From positions 1 to 64,000 of the forward strand of contig JADFZW010000015.1 of assembly GCA_015232355.1 (NCBI GenBank): 64,000 bases of DNA, in the 5' to 3' direction. Source of the DNA: Oligoflexia bacterium. Its GTDB lineage: Bacteria; Bdellovibrionota; Bacteriovoracia; Bacteriovoracales; Bacteriovoracaceae. Both the position numbers and the translations under genes were made by a program. Every line of letters begins with the position of its first letter. Position 1 is the first letter of the stretch. Under the pieces are notes generated by a model, which had not been told where the DNA came from, did no database searches, and saw only the letters and a program-made list of their open reading frames with translations. Positions 35,982 through 43,889 of this stretch are shown piece by piece.

Positions 35982-37991
35982 TTAAGGTGTAGCAAAAAGA
36001 GTCTCCTCCTCTTTTTCTAAACGAATTATCTCTTTGGGAACATTACTTATATAGTTAGTTATTGTAGTTTTAACTAAATTGTGAAAGTTAGTAGTTTGCT
36101 CACTTTTAATATCTTTATTAGCATTATCTTTTTGATAGTTTTTTGTAATTTTTTTTACTTGTTTAAATAATTTATTGTCCAAAAAAATAGCTTTAATCAT
36201 TTTTCTTAAAAAATCGATTCTCTCGGTAGTGAGAAAAAGTTTTGTATCTTTCGTTTCTGGCATAACTATAAAACATTGCTCTAATTTGGAATATTTGTTT
36301 TCAATAATCTCTATTTTTTCGTTTATGCTTTTATTTTTGCTATCATTATCAAGATTTATTTCTTTATCTGTATTTTGATTAGGGTAATTTTCGATTAGTA
36401 GCTGTTGTAATTTTTCATCCCATAATATCGATTCCCATAATTTAATTTTTTGTTGGCGACTTTTTGGAACTGAATCAAAATATTCAAAATCATTTACTTC
36501 CTTTAATACCTTAGCACAATTTTGGACAAAATATTTCATATCTTTTATTTGCATTTTAATGTTCTCGTATTTTTGTTTAAAGACATTATAGTTTTGTAAG
36601 TCTTTGCCTTTTTCTTCTCCTTCTTCTTTGTTAAGATTGGAGTCTCTGGCCTTTTTAAATTCTTTTAATGATAAAATTAGGTCATTCAAGGAAATCTCTG
36701 CAAAAGCTAAATTTTTATCATTATCAGAGATGTTTGCAATTACATTGTCTTTGGGATTAATATCCGATTGAATATAGTAAGATGAATGTTTGCTATCTTT
36801 ATCTCCGGTGAATTCATGGCGAATTAATTTACCATACATTGGAATAGTATTTGGATCAGCGATGTTGAGCTTGATCTTTGGATTATACTTTGAAATAAAA
36901 TCTCCATTTTCATTTTTTTTCCAAAATCTCTGCATTGAATTTAAATTAAAACTACTAACGTCCTCAGAAATTTTAAGAAAATAACTTAAGAAGTCTCTTA
37001 TTTCATCAGCGTTTAGTGGCCATATTTCTATACCATCGACAATTACTCGGCGATGATCTTGATCATCTTTGTATAAATCTTTTTTCCAATGCTTAACCAA
37101 TGGCAGAAATTGAGTTTTAAAAAAATGCTGAACCTTGCATTGTTTAGTAATATTTATGGCCCCTTCTATTTCATTTGTATTTTTTTTTCTTTTTAAAGCA
37201 AATGGAAGAAGTGCCATTGTGGGATTATTTTTATAAATTTTCTCATTATCATTTAAAAAACCTTTAGCGATAGCATTGCCTGAATTAGCAAGGGCAGTTT
37301 TTACGTCGTGATTTATTTTTTTTGCATTTTCGCTACCTATTCCTTCCACATCTTCGCTAAAAATCATCAATGAATAAAAAGTATCTTCACTTTGAGAAGA
37401 GGAACTCCAAACCTGGATCTCACTAATATTAAACTGTCCATCTTTTACTCTACTTGTATTGGAGTACTTTTTTTTAAGATAATTAGAATATGCAACAAGT
37501 TCATTTTTGTTTTTTGCTATTAGATTCCAAGAGTTATTTATAAGGTTAGCATAACCATTATTATTAACTCTGTTGTAAAAAATCTGTAACGATATATCTT
37601 TATCAATATTTAATACACCTCCATTTTTACTAGTAGCTGTATTGTCTACTGCTCTAGTTAATAGTTTACTAAATTCTATTGGATGAATGTGTTTTTGTAA
37701 ATTTTCATTCAGCGAAGTAGTGGAAGTAGTGGAAGTAGTGGAAGTAGGAAAAATACTATCCTCTAATTCACAATTATCAGGTATTTTTTTTATCTCGGGT
37801 AGAGATTTTGAATCACATTTCTTTGCAGTACTTCCAACTTCTTTGATGGTTTCACTTAGGCCTGAAATCAACTTTGTAGCATTTTTTACTTGAATCTTTT
37901 TTTCCTCCTGCGATCCTTCTACTCTTATAGGTAAAAAGGGACCTGAGATTAAAGCAATAAATAAAAAAAAGATGAATGTTGGTTGATACAT
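35982..37991 (-). CDS. Large exported protein of unknown function
   Basis: A 669-residue protein with a signal peptide (about 1-26, VEG-SQ). It is rich in Lys and Asn, with scattered Cys residues and long helical, charged stretches in the C-terminal half. A 9-bp repeat (37719-37745) encodes a Thr/Ser run (STTSTTSTTS). No domain is recognised. It is divergent from the LicD-domain protein, and the two share a 316-bp promoter region, so co-regulation is possible. Confidence 0.6.
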   Translation of the reverse strand: MYQPTFIFFLFIALISGPFLPIRVEGSQEEKKIQVKNATKLISGLSETIKEVGSTAKKCDSKSLPEIKKIPDNCELEDSIFPTSTTSTTSTTSLNENLQKHIHPIEFSKLLTRAVDNTATSKNGGVLNIDKDISLQIFYNRVNNNGYANLINNSWNLIAKNKNELVAYSNYLKKKYSNTSRVKDGQFNISEIQVWSSSSQSEDTFYSLMIFSEDVEGIGSENAKKINHDVKTALANSGNAIAKGFLNDNEKIYKNNPTMALLPFALKRKKNTNEIEGAINITKQCKVQHFFKTQFLPLVKHWKKDLYKDDQDHRRVIVDGIEIWPLNADEIRDFLSYFLKISEDVSSFNLNSMQRFWKKNENGDFISKYNPKIKLNIADPNTIPMYGKLIRHEFTGDKDSKHSSYYIQSDINPKDNVIANISDNDKNLAFAEISLNDLILSLKEFKKARDSNLNKEEGEEKGKDLQNYNVFKQKYENIKMQIKDMKYFVQNCAKVLKEVNDFEYFDSVPKSRQQKIKLWESILWDEKLQQLLIENYPNQNTDKEINLDNDSKNKSINEKIEIIENKYSKLEQCFIVMPETKDTKLFLTTERIDFLRKMIKAIFLDNKLFKQVKKITKNYQKDNANKDIKSEQTTNFHNLVKTTITNYISNVPKEIIRLEKEEETLFATP

Positions 37992-38307
37992 TTTTCCTCC
38001 GTCTTATCTGTTTCTAATAATCTAGTTAAACAATAATCACGCTACCTCTAGAAAATGCCTATAAACAATATTCCACTAGCGTTCACTATATTGCTTAACT
38101 ATCTATAAATATTTGAAAATGATTTTATTTGAAAATTTATTCATAAATAAAAAAATTATTCTTGATATGATTTTACCATCAATTTGAAAATCTGAAAAAT
38201 GGAAAGAAATGGAGTAAAGTGAGTCACTTTACAAACGATCCAATTAGATAATAAATACAAAAAAATTATTTTTATTATTAATTTATTAAAAAACGGAGAT
38301 TAAAACT
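37992..38307. other. Divergent promoter region of two exported proteins
   Basis: This 316-bp gap has no gene. It contains a 19-bp palindrome at 38214-38232 and AT-rich promoter-like sequence. I see no other structure. Confidence 0.5.
38214..38232. promoter_or_regulatory. 19-bp perfect palindrome, candidate operator
   Basis: GTAAAGTGAGTCACTTTAC has 9-bp arms around a central G and lies 76 bp upstream of the LicD-domain gene. Symmetry and position suit a dimeric regulator. It could also act on the divergent gene. Confidence 0.5.
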
Positions 38308-39588
38308 ATGATGAAACAAAAAAACAGATTATTGTTACTATTAATATTCACCTTTTTTTCAAATGTTTGTTTTTCTTCTAACGAAGAGATGCCTAAGAGC
38401 AAATCTGAGAAAGTTAATATAAACAAACACGATGCAAATAATAAAACCTTAACTATTACTAACAAAAAGGGTGTTTCAAAAGATTTCACAAGAGAGCAGA
38501 TCTTGAAAATTGCCCAAGAGGCAAGTGAAGAACTTGAACTCACAAAAGAAATTGCTAATGAAAAATTATCAGTTAAATGCAATAAATCTGAAGAAATGTT
38601 CAATCATTTTTTACTTAAAATGGATTCTATATTTTTGAAGATGGATGATTCTATTTCCGATCCAGTTGGTTCCTTTTTTTCTAAAATGGAAAAAGAGGTT
38701 TTAGTAGGTGATACAAGCAACAGGACTTTTGAATATAATGGCGACAAAGGAGTAGTAGTGGATGGAATTACTGAGCACGACTTAGGAGTTACACCTAAAA
38801 AAAATACTGATCAAATTTATTATATGTTAAATATTATCAACAAAGTATTTGCTAAAAATAATATTCCATACGTTGCTGAGGGAGGAACTCTTATCGGGGC
38901 CATTAGACATGGTGGTATTATTCCTTGGGATGACGATGCCGACATCGATCTACGAGAAGAGGACTTTGGAGCGAAAAATCTAACTGAAAATATAATTAAT
39001 TATAAATTAAAATTAGGCCTTTATAGATTAGAAAAAGAATTTAATCAGTATGGATTAGGTATTCGACCTACACATATTGGAGCACAAATATATTTTATAA
39101 ACAAAAAAGAAACAAGTTTTCTTGGATTAAACAAATTTAACCATCCTCATATACCCAAAAAAGTAGAAATACTTAAACAGCTCCATCCTAGATTAAAAGA
39201 AGTTAGCAAAACAAGTGCAGGATACAATGATTCTTTTGTAGATATATTTCCAGTTCGAAAAAAAGATTCAGACAAAAATTATACATATTCTTTCAAGTCA
39301 ACAAGAAACTTATGGCCTAAAGCCTATGTGCCTGGGGATGCATTTACAGGAACAGAGTATATAAAGTTTGGCCATGAAAAACTACAAATACCAATTCCCC
39401 CTCTTAAAAGCTCTATAAAATCATTAATGCACTTATATGGAACTAAAGTCTTAGAGGAAGGATATAGAACATTATCACATATGCAATTGAATGGTACTTT
39501 TAGTGATAAAAAAATTAAAATCACTGACTTTAAACCGGCCACACCTCCAACTGATTTGGAAAAAATTCCAGATATTACAAGAGAATAA
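38308..39588 (+). CDS. Exported LicD/fukutin-type nucleotidyltransferase-fold protein
   Basis: A 426-residue protein with a signal peptide (MMKQKNRLLLLLIFTFFSNVC, residues 1-24). YVAEGGTLIGAIRHGGIIPWDDDADIDL (188-215) is the LicD/fukutin signature: the GG and the DDDADID acidic metal site. Cytosolic LicD enzymes transfer phosphocholine from CDP-choline to glycans, while fukutin relatives work in the Golgi. A secretion signal on a bacterial LicD protein is unusual. The start ATG has GGAG 9 nt upstream; ATG codon 2 is an alternative. Confidence 0.8.
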   Translation: MMKQKNRLLLLLIFTFFSNVCFSSNEEMPKSKSEKVNINKHDANNKTLTITNKKGVSKDFTREQILKIAQEASEELELTKEIANEKLSVKCNKSEEMFNHFLLKMDSIFLKMDDSISDPVGSFFSKMEKEVLVGDTSNRTFEYNGDKGVVVDGITEHDLGVTPKKNTDQIYYMLNIINKVFAKNNIPYVAEGGTLIGAIRHGGIIPWDDDADIDLREEDFGAKNLTENIINYKLKLGLYRLEKEFNQYGLGIRPTHIGAQIYFINKKETSFLGLNKFNHPHIPKKVEILKQLHPRLKEVSKTSAGYNDSFVDIFPVRKKDSDKNYTYSFKSTRNLWPKAYVPGDAFTGTEYIKFGHEKLQIPIPPLKSSIKSLMHLYGTKVLEEGYRTLSHMQLNGTFSDKKIKITDFKPATPPTDLEKIPDITRE

Positions 39589-39653
39589 AAAACTGGGCCT
39601 TGATTTGAATAAGAGTGATTTTCGTAAGAGTTAACTCGTTCCACTGGAGCATC

Positions 39654-39676
39654 AAGATGAATAGTGAAGAAAAAGA
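39654..39676. repeat. 23-bp direct repeat, first copy
   Basis: AAGATGAATAGTGAAGAAAA and the next three bases recur at 39749-39771 with one mismatch. Confidence 0.85.
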
Positions 39677-39748
39677 GCATTAGCTTAATGTTAATAAAAA
39701 CACAAATAGTGACAATAGATTTTTGTACACAGTAATTTCCTTTTGTGA

Positions 39749-39771
39749 AAGATGAATATTGAAGAAAAAGA
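39749..39771. repeat. 23-bp direct repeat, second copy
   Basis: Second copy of the direct repeat, 95 bp after the first, 22 of 23 bases identical. Confidence 0.85.
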
Positions 39772-40116
39772 TAACATGCGTTTATTTCACAAAGCAAATT
39801 TTAGATGGATAGAATGAAAAAACTCGTTAAGTGGTGCCCCCTAGCGTACGATTATCGAACCGCTGTTCTCGAAATCATAGAGTCTAAACTATCTTAATTT
39901 ATAATTTCTTCGTACTAACGACCATCATATTGGCGGTCAATGCTTGCGTTCTCGGTTTCTTGTTTTTGTTCTCAGAGACACTGCAACATTATGAAGACAC
40001 AAAGAATAATCTATTGACCATCTATTCTGGTATGACTTTTTTCATGCTAATTGATACATTACTAAAGAGAAATTAGGTATAATATGATTCTATTATAAGC
40101 TCACAGGGGAGTTTCT

Positions 40117-40630
40117 ATGGAAATATTGAGAGTTTTTACAGACACATCTGTTTTTGGTGGATGTTATGATCAAGAGTTTAGTGAAACAAGTAGAAAATTC
40201 TTCGATAAAGTTCTCAAAAAAGAAATAATCGTAGTAATCTCAGAGTCTGTATTAGATTAATTAGATACTGCTCCTGAAAATATTAAACAAATTTTAAATG
40301 ACATTCCTGAAGGACAACTTGAAATTGTTACAATTACTGCCGAAATAACTAATCTCAAAGATAAGTACATAGAACATAAGGTTATTGGTGAAAACTCAAT
40401 TGCTGATGCTGAACATATTGCCGCTGCCTCTGTTGCGAAAGTAGATTTAATAGTCAGTTGGAACTTTAAACATTATGTGAGGTAAAGAATAATGTTTGTT
40501 ATGTTAATATTAACATAATAAACACATTGTTAATTACAAAAGAATTCGTGGTTACCAAGGAGTGAACTTATTATTAGGATACCCCTTAATCCAAATCTTT
40601 TCACCAAGGGAGGTGATTGAAGATGAATAA
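40117..40630 (+). pseudogene. Broken PIN-domain (VapC-like) ribonuclease gene
   Basis: The reading frame begins MEILRVFTDTSVFGGCYDQEF, the DTSVFGG start of a PIN nuclease. It has a stop TAA at 40258 where a Glu-like codon is expected (VLD*LDTAPENIKQIL). It continues through ENSIADAEHIAAASVAKVDLIVSWNFKH with the second and third acidic residues. At 40473 it is broken by about 52 bp. Deleting 40473-40524 exactly restores HIVNYKRIRGYQGVNLLLGY and the C-terminus ending VIEDE, with its stop at 40628-40630. The ribosome binding site GGGGAG is intact. The gene is therefore an inactivated type II toxin, unless read-through and excision occur. Confidence 0.85.
40473..40524 (+). mobile_element. Small palindromic insertion in the PIN gene
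   Basis: A 52-bp segment flanked by TAAACA on both sides (40467-40472 and 40519-40524), like a target duplication. It holds the perfect 20-bp palindrome TTATGTTAATATTAACATAA (40499-40518), which extends to a 30-bp near-palindrome. Its removal restores the gene's consensus frame. It may be a very short MITE-like element. Confidence 0.6.
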
Positions 40631-40802
40631 GAAAAATTTTGATTGTGTAGAAATGAAAAATCAAATTCAAAAAAAGTTATCAGAAGAAAAGAAAAAATAC
40701 ACTAAAGATGAGTGGGATAAACGTAGAGAGGAGCGTTTTTTAAATGATCCAATAATGAGCAAAGTTTGGAAAAATGCAAAGAAGGATCGATTGAAAAAAT
40801 AA
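40623..40802 (+). CDS. Small partner protein of the PIN toxin (putative antitoxin)
   Basis: A 59-residue protein. NFDCVEMKNQIQKKLSEE and a basic C-terminus match the small proteins commonly found directly next to PIN-domain genes of this type. The ATG at 40623 has an excellent ribosome binding site (GGGAGGTGATTG), and it overlaps the PIN gene by 8 bp, indicating translational coupling. With the toxin gene broken it would be an orphan antitoxin. Function is inferred from context. Confidence 0.65.
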   Translation: MNKKNFDCVEMKNQIQKKLSEEKKKYTKDEWDKRREERFLNDPIMSKVWKNAKKDRLKK

Positions 40803-40861
40803 TTATCTTCGATTTTAAAGTTACTTTAAGTGTTTTTTTTAATGGAAGAGGATTGAAAATA

Positions 40862-41617
40862 ATGTGGCACAAATATCTCTATGATAATTTCTCTGCAAAT
40901 CAAACAATTAATTCAAAAAAATTTCTACAAACTGCTAATGAACAAGTTGATGATATCATAAACTTGCTAGGTCTTAACAATAAAAGAGTAAAGATTTTAG
41001 ATGTTCCCTGCGGAACTGGACGACATCTTGTTCAATTTTGTAAGAGAGGATACAAAATAACTGGCATAGAAATAAATCGTGATTTGATAAATATCGCTAA
41101 AGATCTTCTTGCAAAAAAGAAATTAAACGCTCCTATTTATCAAGGCAATATGAATAATTTGAAAAAATTTGCTGGTAAATTTGATCTTGTGACAAATCTA
41201 TTCAGTTCCATAGGATATTTTCAAAATGATAAAGAGAATGAATATGCTATTAGTGAAATTTTAAAAACAGTTAGACATGGCGGAAAAGCAATTTTCGAAA
41301 CAACTCATCGTAGATACATTGATAGAGTCTATTCTCCAATAACCTGGCACACAGATATTACAAATAAAACTATTATTGCTGAAACAAGATGTTTTGATAA
41401 AAAAACATCTTGCATGGAAGGTATTCAGTCTTTTGTTGATCTTAAAACTGGCAAAACATCATCTCACTATCATAAAATTCGTCTCTACCGTGCAAATGAA
41501 TTAAAGAATATTATATTGAAAAATGGTGCTAAAAAAGTTCAGCTTTATTCAGATCTGAAAGGGAATCCTTTTGACATTAATCAATCCAAAAGATTGATTC
41601 TGATTGCTAGTTTATAA
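40862..41617 (+). CDS. Class I SAM-dependent methyltransferase
   Basis: A 251-residue methyltransferase. ILDVPCGTGRHLVQFCKRGYKITGIEIN is motif I and the acidic strand-2 end; FDLVTNLFSSIGYF is motif IV; and VRHGGKAIFETTHR is the post-catalytic region. The start at 40862 follows AGAGGATTG and gives the normal N-terminus MWHKYLYDNFSANQT; a longer frame has no support. The target is unknown. It follows the toxin-antitoxin remnant. Confidence 0.8.
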   Translation: MWHKYLYDNFSANQTINSKKFLQTANEQVDDIINLLGLNNKRVKILDVPCGTGRHLVQFCKRGYKITGIEINRDLINIAKDLLAKKKLNAPIYQGNMNNLKKFAGKFDLVTNLFSSIGYFQNDKENEYAISEILKTVRHGGKAIFETTHRRYIDRVYSPITWHTDITNKTIIAETRCFDKKTSCMEGIQSFVDLKTGKTSSHYHKIRLYRANELKNIILKNGAKKVQLYSDLKGNPFDINQSKRLILIASL

Positions 41618-41626
41618 CAACTTTGA

Positions 41627-41713
41627 TGGTGCCCACAGAGGGACTTGAACCCCCACGCCTCTCGACACAAGATCCTAAGTCTTGCGTGTCTGCCAATTCC
41701 ACCATGTGGGCAC
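41627..41713 (-). tRNA. tRNA-Leu (anticodon UAG)
   Basis: An 87-nt class II tRNA with an encoded CCA. The acceptor ends GTGCCCACA and TGTGGGCACCA pair, GGTGGAATTGGCAGACAC is the D arm, CAAGA-CTTAGGA-TCTTG is the anticodon arm (UAG, reads CUA), and the long variable arm TGTCGAGAGGCGTG and the T arm GGGGG-TTCAAGT-CCCTC complete the fold. Confidence 0.97.
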
Positions 41714-41810
41714 AATAGAAAGTGAAGCGTATAAATAACTAAATATAAAATATTTTTAATAATGGAAAGCTATTTCTCTTTTAACAACAAAATAATAGTA
41801 TCGCTTTTTA

Positions 41811-41840
41811 TGGAGATTTGTGGAGATTTATGGAGATTAA
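41811..41840 (+). repeat. Three copies of a 10-bp repeat before a start codon
   Basis: TGGAGATTTG, TGGAGATTTA and TGGAGATTAA in tandem, 4 bp before the RsmI-like gene. Each contains GGAG, and the last two could both act as ribosome binding sites. Confidence 0.9.
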
Positions 41841-41843
41841 TAT

Positions 41844-42635
41844 ATGAACACAGGTTCGCAGAGTGGAGTGCTGATGCTTGTTCCAACTCCAATTAACGAA
41901 TTGCTATCACTGGATGTGTTGTCAAAAGAGATAATTGAACGATCTATCAATAATAGTGACAATAACAGTGAAAATAACAAACCAATTTTTGTATTTGAAG
42001 AGCGTTCGTGTGCGATAAAACGTTGGGTTAAATGGGGATTTCCCAGAGGGGAAATTGATAATTTTTATTATTTAAATGAGCACAATGAAGGAAGCAAAGG
42101 AATTAATGGAAGAGAAAGTGTTGTTGGTGAATTGATTCAAAAGTTAATCTCTGGCCACAATCTTTTTTTGATGAGTGATGGTGGATTGCCTGGTTTTTGT
42201 GATCCTGGAACAAATTTAATAAATTTATGTCATAAAAATAAAATCAAAGTGACGGCAGCTCCATTTGCTAATTCACTAATGTTAGCGATTGTATTGTCTG
42301 GATTTAGTTATTCGCGTTTTGTTTTCGAAGGATTTGTTCCCCATAGAGAAAAGGATGAGCGAAGTAAATTTTTAGAGAGGATTTTGAAATCAAGAGATAT
42401 GAGTATTGTAATGGATACTCCCTACAGGTTGTGCAAATTATTGGAGGAGATTAGTGGACTAGAATGTTCTGCTAAACGAGAATTTTTTTTAGCGATGGAT
42501 TTAAATGATCCGAAAGAGAGAATGCTTAGAGGGAAAATTGATTATATTTGTAAAAATGTGAATAAGAGTGCTAAGCATGAGTTTGTGTTGGTAATTGCCG
42601 AAGTTAAAAATGAGAAGAAGAATAATAATAAATAA
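41844..42635 (+). CDS. RsmI-like tetrapyrrole-methylase-fold methyltransferase
   Basis: A 263-residue TP-methylase. LVPTPINE, the variable AIKRWVKWGF, LMSDGGLPGFCDPGTNLINLC (RsmI's DAGTP...DPG) and GFVPHREKDERSKFLERIL follow the order of 16S rRNA C1402 ribose-2'-O-methyltransferase RsmI. It is shorter and diverged from the E. coli enzyme and carries an Asn-rich insert (NNSDNNSENNKP). It is the first gene of the mevalonate operon, 22 bp before fni. Confidence 0.7.
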   Translation: MNTGSQSGVLMLVPTPINELLSLDVLSKEIIERSINNSDNNSENNKPIFVFEERSCAIKRWVKWGFPRGEIDNFYYLNEHNEGSKGINGRESVVGELIQKLISGHNLFLMSDGGLPGFCDPGTNLINLCHKNKIKVTAAPFANSLMLAIVLSGFSYSRFVFEGFVPHREKDERSKFLERILKSRDMSIVMDTPYRLCKLLEEISGLECSAKREFFLAMDLNDPKERMLRGKIDYICKNVNKSAKHEFVLVIAEVKNEKKNNNK

Positions 42636-42657
42636 GAATAAGAAGGAGTAGAGATTA

Positions 42658-43740
42658 GTGAGCGATAGAAAGATAGATCATATTAAGTTAGCAAAGCTTT
42701 CAAGCGTTGAAGGTGTTGAGACGCAGGATCATCGTTTTTATTATGAGCCAATGCTTTCTTCACACCCACATAGTATTAGTGGTAGTAGTAGAGGGTTGAT
42801 AAAATTTTTGGGTTATAATTTGGGAGCGCCACTTTGGATTTCTAGTATGGTTGGAGGAAGTTCTAATTCTACGCCCTCTGCGTTTGAGATAAATATGCGT
42901 TTAGCAAGAGTTGCAAAAGAGTTTTCGCTTGGAATGGGAGTTGGCTCATGTCGAAAACTTTTGGAGTGTAAGTGTAAAGGAAAGGAGAGAAAAGAATATC
43001 TGAAGGATTTTGATTTAAGAGAGATTATAGGTAATGAGTTGCCATTCTATGCTAATTTGGGAATAGCGCAAATAGAACAGCTTTTAAAATCAAATTCCAT
43101 TCAGTCAGTAATAGATTTAATGGATGAGCTTCGCGCTTCTGGATTAATTGTTCATGTGAATCCATTACAGGAGTGGTTGCAGAGTGAAGGTGATCATTTT
43201 ACTCGTCCTCCGATAGATATCATTAAAGATTTTTTGGATAAGTTGGATAAGGTGGATAAATTTAAAAAATGCAATATTATAATCAAAGAAGTTGGCCAGG
43301 GAATGGGACCTAAGTCGATTGAAGAGATTTTGAAATTACCAATTAAAGCATTTGAGTTTGCAGCTTTTGGAGGAACTAATTTTAGCAAATTGGAAATTTT
43401 GAGAGGGGAAAACATTAAGAGCAAGAGTAAGAAAAGTGCTATGAATTGTTTTGTGAGTGTGGGCCACTCGGCAGAGGAGATGGTGATGATGGTAAATGAT
43501 GCTATTTCTAATTTGGGAGAGGAGAGAGCATTGTGCAAGGAATTTATTATTTCAGGTGGGATTAGAGATTTTATGGATGGTTATTATTTAATGAGTCGTT
43601 TGAATCATCCTTCGATTTATGGATATGCTTTTAAATTTTTAAATTTGGCGCAAAAATCTTATAACGAATTGCGCTTGTTTGTTGAAAATGAGATTAAGTG
43701 TTTACAAATGGCCCAAAATTTTTTAGCTGTTAAATTTTAG
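42658..43740 (+). CDS. fni: Type 2 isopentenyl-diphosphate isomerase
   Basis: A 360-residue FMN-dependent IPP isomerase that interconverts IPP and DMAPP. GAPLWISSMVGG, LGMGVGSCRKLL, FYANLGIAQI, HVNPLQEWLQSEGD, IIKEVGQGMG, FAAFGGTNF and IISGGIRD are the type 2 core. The GTG start has AAGGAG upstream. It opens the mevalonate genes proper. Confidence 0.95.
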   Translation: MSDRKIDHIKLAKLSSVEGVETQDHRFYYEPMLSSHPHSISGSSRGLIKFLGYNLGAPLWISSMVGGSSNSTPSAFEINMRLARVAKEFSLGMGVGSCRKLLECKCKGKERKEYLKDFDLREIIGNELPFYANLGIAQIEQLLKSNSIQSVIDLMDELRASGLIVHVNPLQEWLQSEGDHFTRPPIDIIKDFLDKLDKVDKFKKCNIIIKEVGQGMGPKSIEEILKLPIKAFEFAAFGGTNFSKLEILRGENIKSKSKKSAMNCFVSVGHSAEEMVMMVNDAISNLGEERALCKEFIISGGIRDFMDGYYLMSRLNHPSIYGYAFKFLNLAQKSYNELRLFVENEIKCLQMAQNFLAVKF

Positions 43741-43802
43741 ATATTAATATATTATCATTTAGAGGTTTGTTTTATAGTGGACTGTTTTGCTATGTGAAAG
43801 AC

Positions 43803-43834
43803 AAAAAGCAAAAAGCAAAAAGCAAAAAGCAAAA
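43803..43834 (+). repeat. (AAAAAGC)n array before HMG-CoA reductase
   Basis: AAAAAGC is repeated over four times in the gap between fni and the reductase. Confidence 0.9.
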
Positions 43835-43889
43835 GATAGAAAACAAAGAAATAGGCAATAGAAACAGGAGAACGATTGTTTTGGATAGG

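Larger units (their letters stand above)
39589..40116. other. Gene-poor, decayed region
   Basis: In these 528 bp I see no intact gene. There is a near-perfect 23-bp direct repeat (39654-39676 and 39749-39771, one mismatch), a tRNA 3'-end-like fragment (39832-39892) and a TATAAT (40078-40083) that could serve the PIN gene. It marks the edge of a decayed accessory stretch. Confidence 0.55.

Noticed and set aside
39324..39797. Minus-strand 157-codon reading frame
   Set aside because: Most of it is antisense to the LicD-domain gene, and the rest has no motif or start signal.
40766..40861. N-terminal extension of the methyltransferase at 40862
   Set aside because: It overlaps the small antitoxin-like gene out of frame. 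The ATG at 40862 has a proper ribosome binding site and begins the conserved region.
43767..43889. N-terminal extension of HMG-CoA reductase
   Set aside because: The extra codons are mainly the AAAAAGC repeat and have no counterpart in class II reductases.
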